This document shows positions 6,218 to 6,424 of a DNA stretch of 6,424 bases, one piece after another. Origin of the DNA: an uncultured Spirochaetales bacterium (GTDB taxonomy: Bacteria > UBP6 > UBA1177); contig CACZFE010000200.1 in the NCBI GenBank assembly GCA_902780365.1, positions 1 through 6,424 of the forward strand, given 5' to 3'. The stretch's first letter is position 1. Every line of letters starts with the position of its first letter. A program made the translations under genes and the position numbers. A model generated the notes under the pieces. That model searched no databases, was not told the origin of the DNA, and was given only the letters and a program-made list of their open reading frames with translations.

Positions 6218-6424
6218 ATAGGGCTATCTGCTCCACAAAGGCATCCCATATCTCATCAAGTGAAAAGCCCTGCGGTTTCAGATTGACCTCCGCAGCGTCC
6301 ATCCACTCTGTCCTGTAGAGCTTGCTGTGGTAAAGGGCAAGTTGCCGGCTGTCCTCAAACACGAGCAGAAATACCAGCTTGTGCGGATTTTGCCTTGCAA
6401 TCGCTTCGATAACTTTTCCGTCAA
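6090..6424 (-). CDS. DUF4391-like protein fragment joined to pilQ
   Basis: The frame enters from the window edge and is open to 6090, but only about 6424-6200 looks like a real protein. Visible there are HKLVFLLVFEDSR, LALYHSKLYRTEW and FSLDEIWDAFVEQIAL. The YHSKL-x-RTEW and SLD-x-W-x2-F-x2-QIAL patterns recall the DUF4391 family, from memory rather than a search. Such proteins are often found beside DNA methyltransferases and helicases of restriction systems; none is visible here. Beyond EERAEKTG the frame reads pilQ sequence out of phase (TCKSKTCSCKL), so the natural C-terminus is lost. The sequence looks unrelated to the pilus/aro operon and is probably from another genome or locus. The start lies outside the window. 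Confidence 0.55.
   Translation of the reverse strand, partial: DGKVIEAIARQNPHKLVFLLVFEDSRQLALYHSKLYRTEWMDAAEVNLKPQGFSLDEIWDAFVEQIALCEERAEKTGTCKSKTCSCKLRYGRQTCSSDQRAPYRQRYSKL

Noticed and set aside
5579..6286. 235-codon plus-strand open frame opposite pilQ
   Set aside because: It lies antisense to well-conserved secretin sequence and its translation shows no domain or sensible composition.
6200..6424. DUF4391 fragment as evidence for a defence system in this window
   Set aside because: Only a fragment is present, no methyltransferase, nuclease or helicase is visible, and it is probably joined artificially.

Overview
The window is one densely packed, minus-strand bacterial region. It reads as a Gram-negative bacterium: it has the outer-membrane secretin PilQ and a signal peptidase II lipoprotein. 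The order pilQ-aroC-aroK-aroB is, from memory, the arrangement in Geobacter-like deltaproteobacteria, so a Desulfobacterota or Myxococcota-type lineage is my best guess; nothing here proves it. Two short segments resemble proteins of other bacteria, which suggests a metagenomic contig from a mixed, possibly gut or rumen, community.

Layout, in transcription order (right to left). 6424-~6200: the tail of a DUF4391-like protein, running abruptly into the next gene. ~6217-5237: C-terminal half of the type IV pilus secretin PilQ. 5237-4206: chorismate synthase (aroC). 4209-3709: shikimate kinase (aroK). 3730-2771: 3-dehydroquinate synthase (aroB), with about 99 bases in its middle (3059-3157) that do not belong to it. 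2774-1800: a cysteine-rich lipoprotein of unknown function. 1799-1661: a 139-base AT-rich gap. 1660-971: a CDP-alcohol phosphatidyltransferase. 962-1: an inositol-phosphate cytidylyltransferase-like protein, cut by the window edge.

The genes from pilQ to the lipoprotein overlap at every junction (TAATG, ATGA, a 22-base overlap, ATGA). They therefore look like one translationally coupled operon joining pilus secretion to three shikimate-pathway enzymes. AroB makes 3-dehydroquinate, AroK phosphorylates shikimate and AroC makes chorismate. The last two genes form a separate two-gene membrane-lipid or polar-headgroup unit.

The most notable observations are two chimeric junctions. Inside aroB, the part that should hold the GHTxGHAxE zinc-site motif is replaced in frame by a GC-rich stretch. 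Read on the opposite strand, that stretch encodes a chitobiase/hexosaminidase C-terminal-like (CHB_HEX_C) repeat. At the right end, pilQ lacks its N-terminal half and is joined to a DUF4391 fragment. Misassembly is the simplest explanation for both. I see no convincing new biological system, no RNA genes, no CRISPR array and no mobile element.
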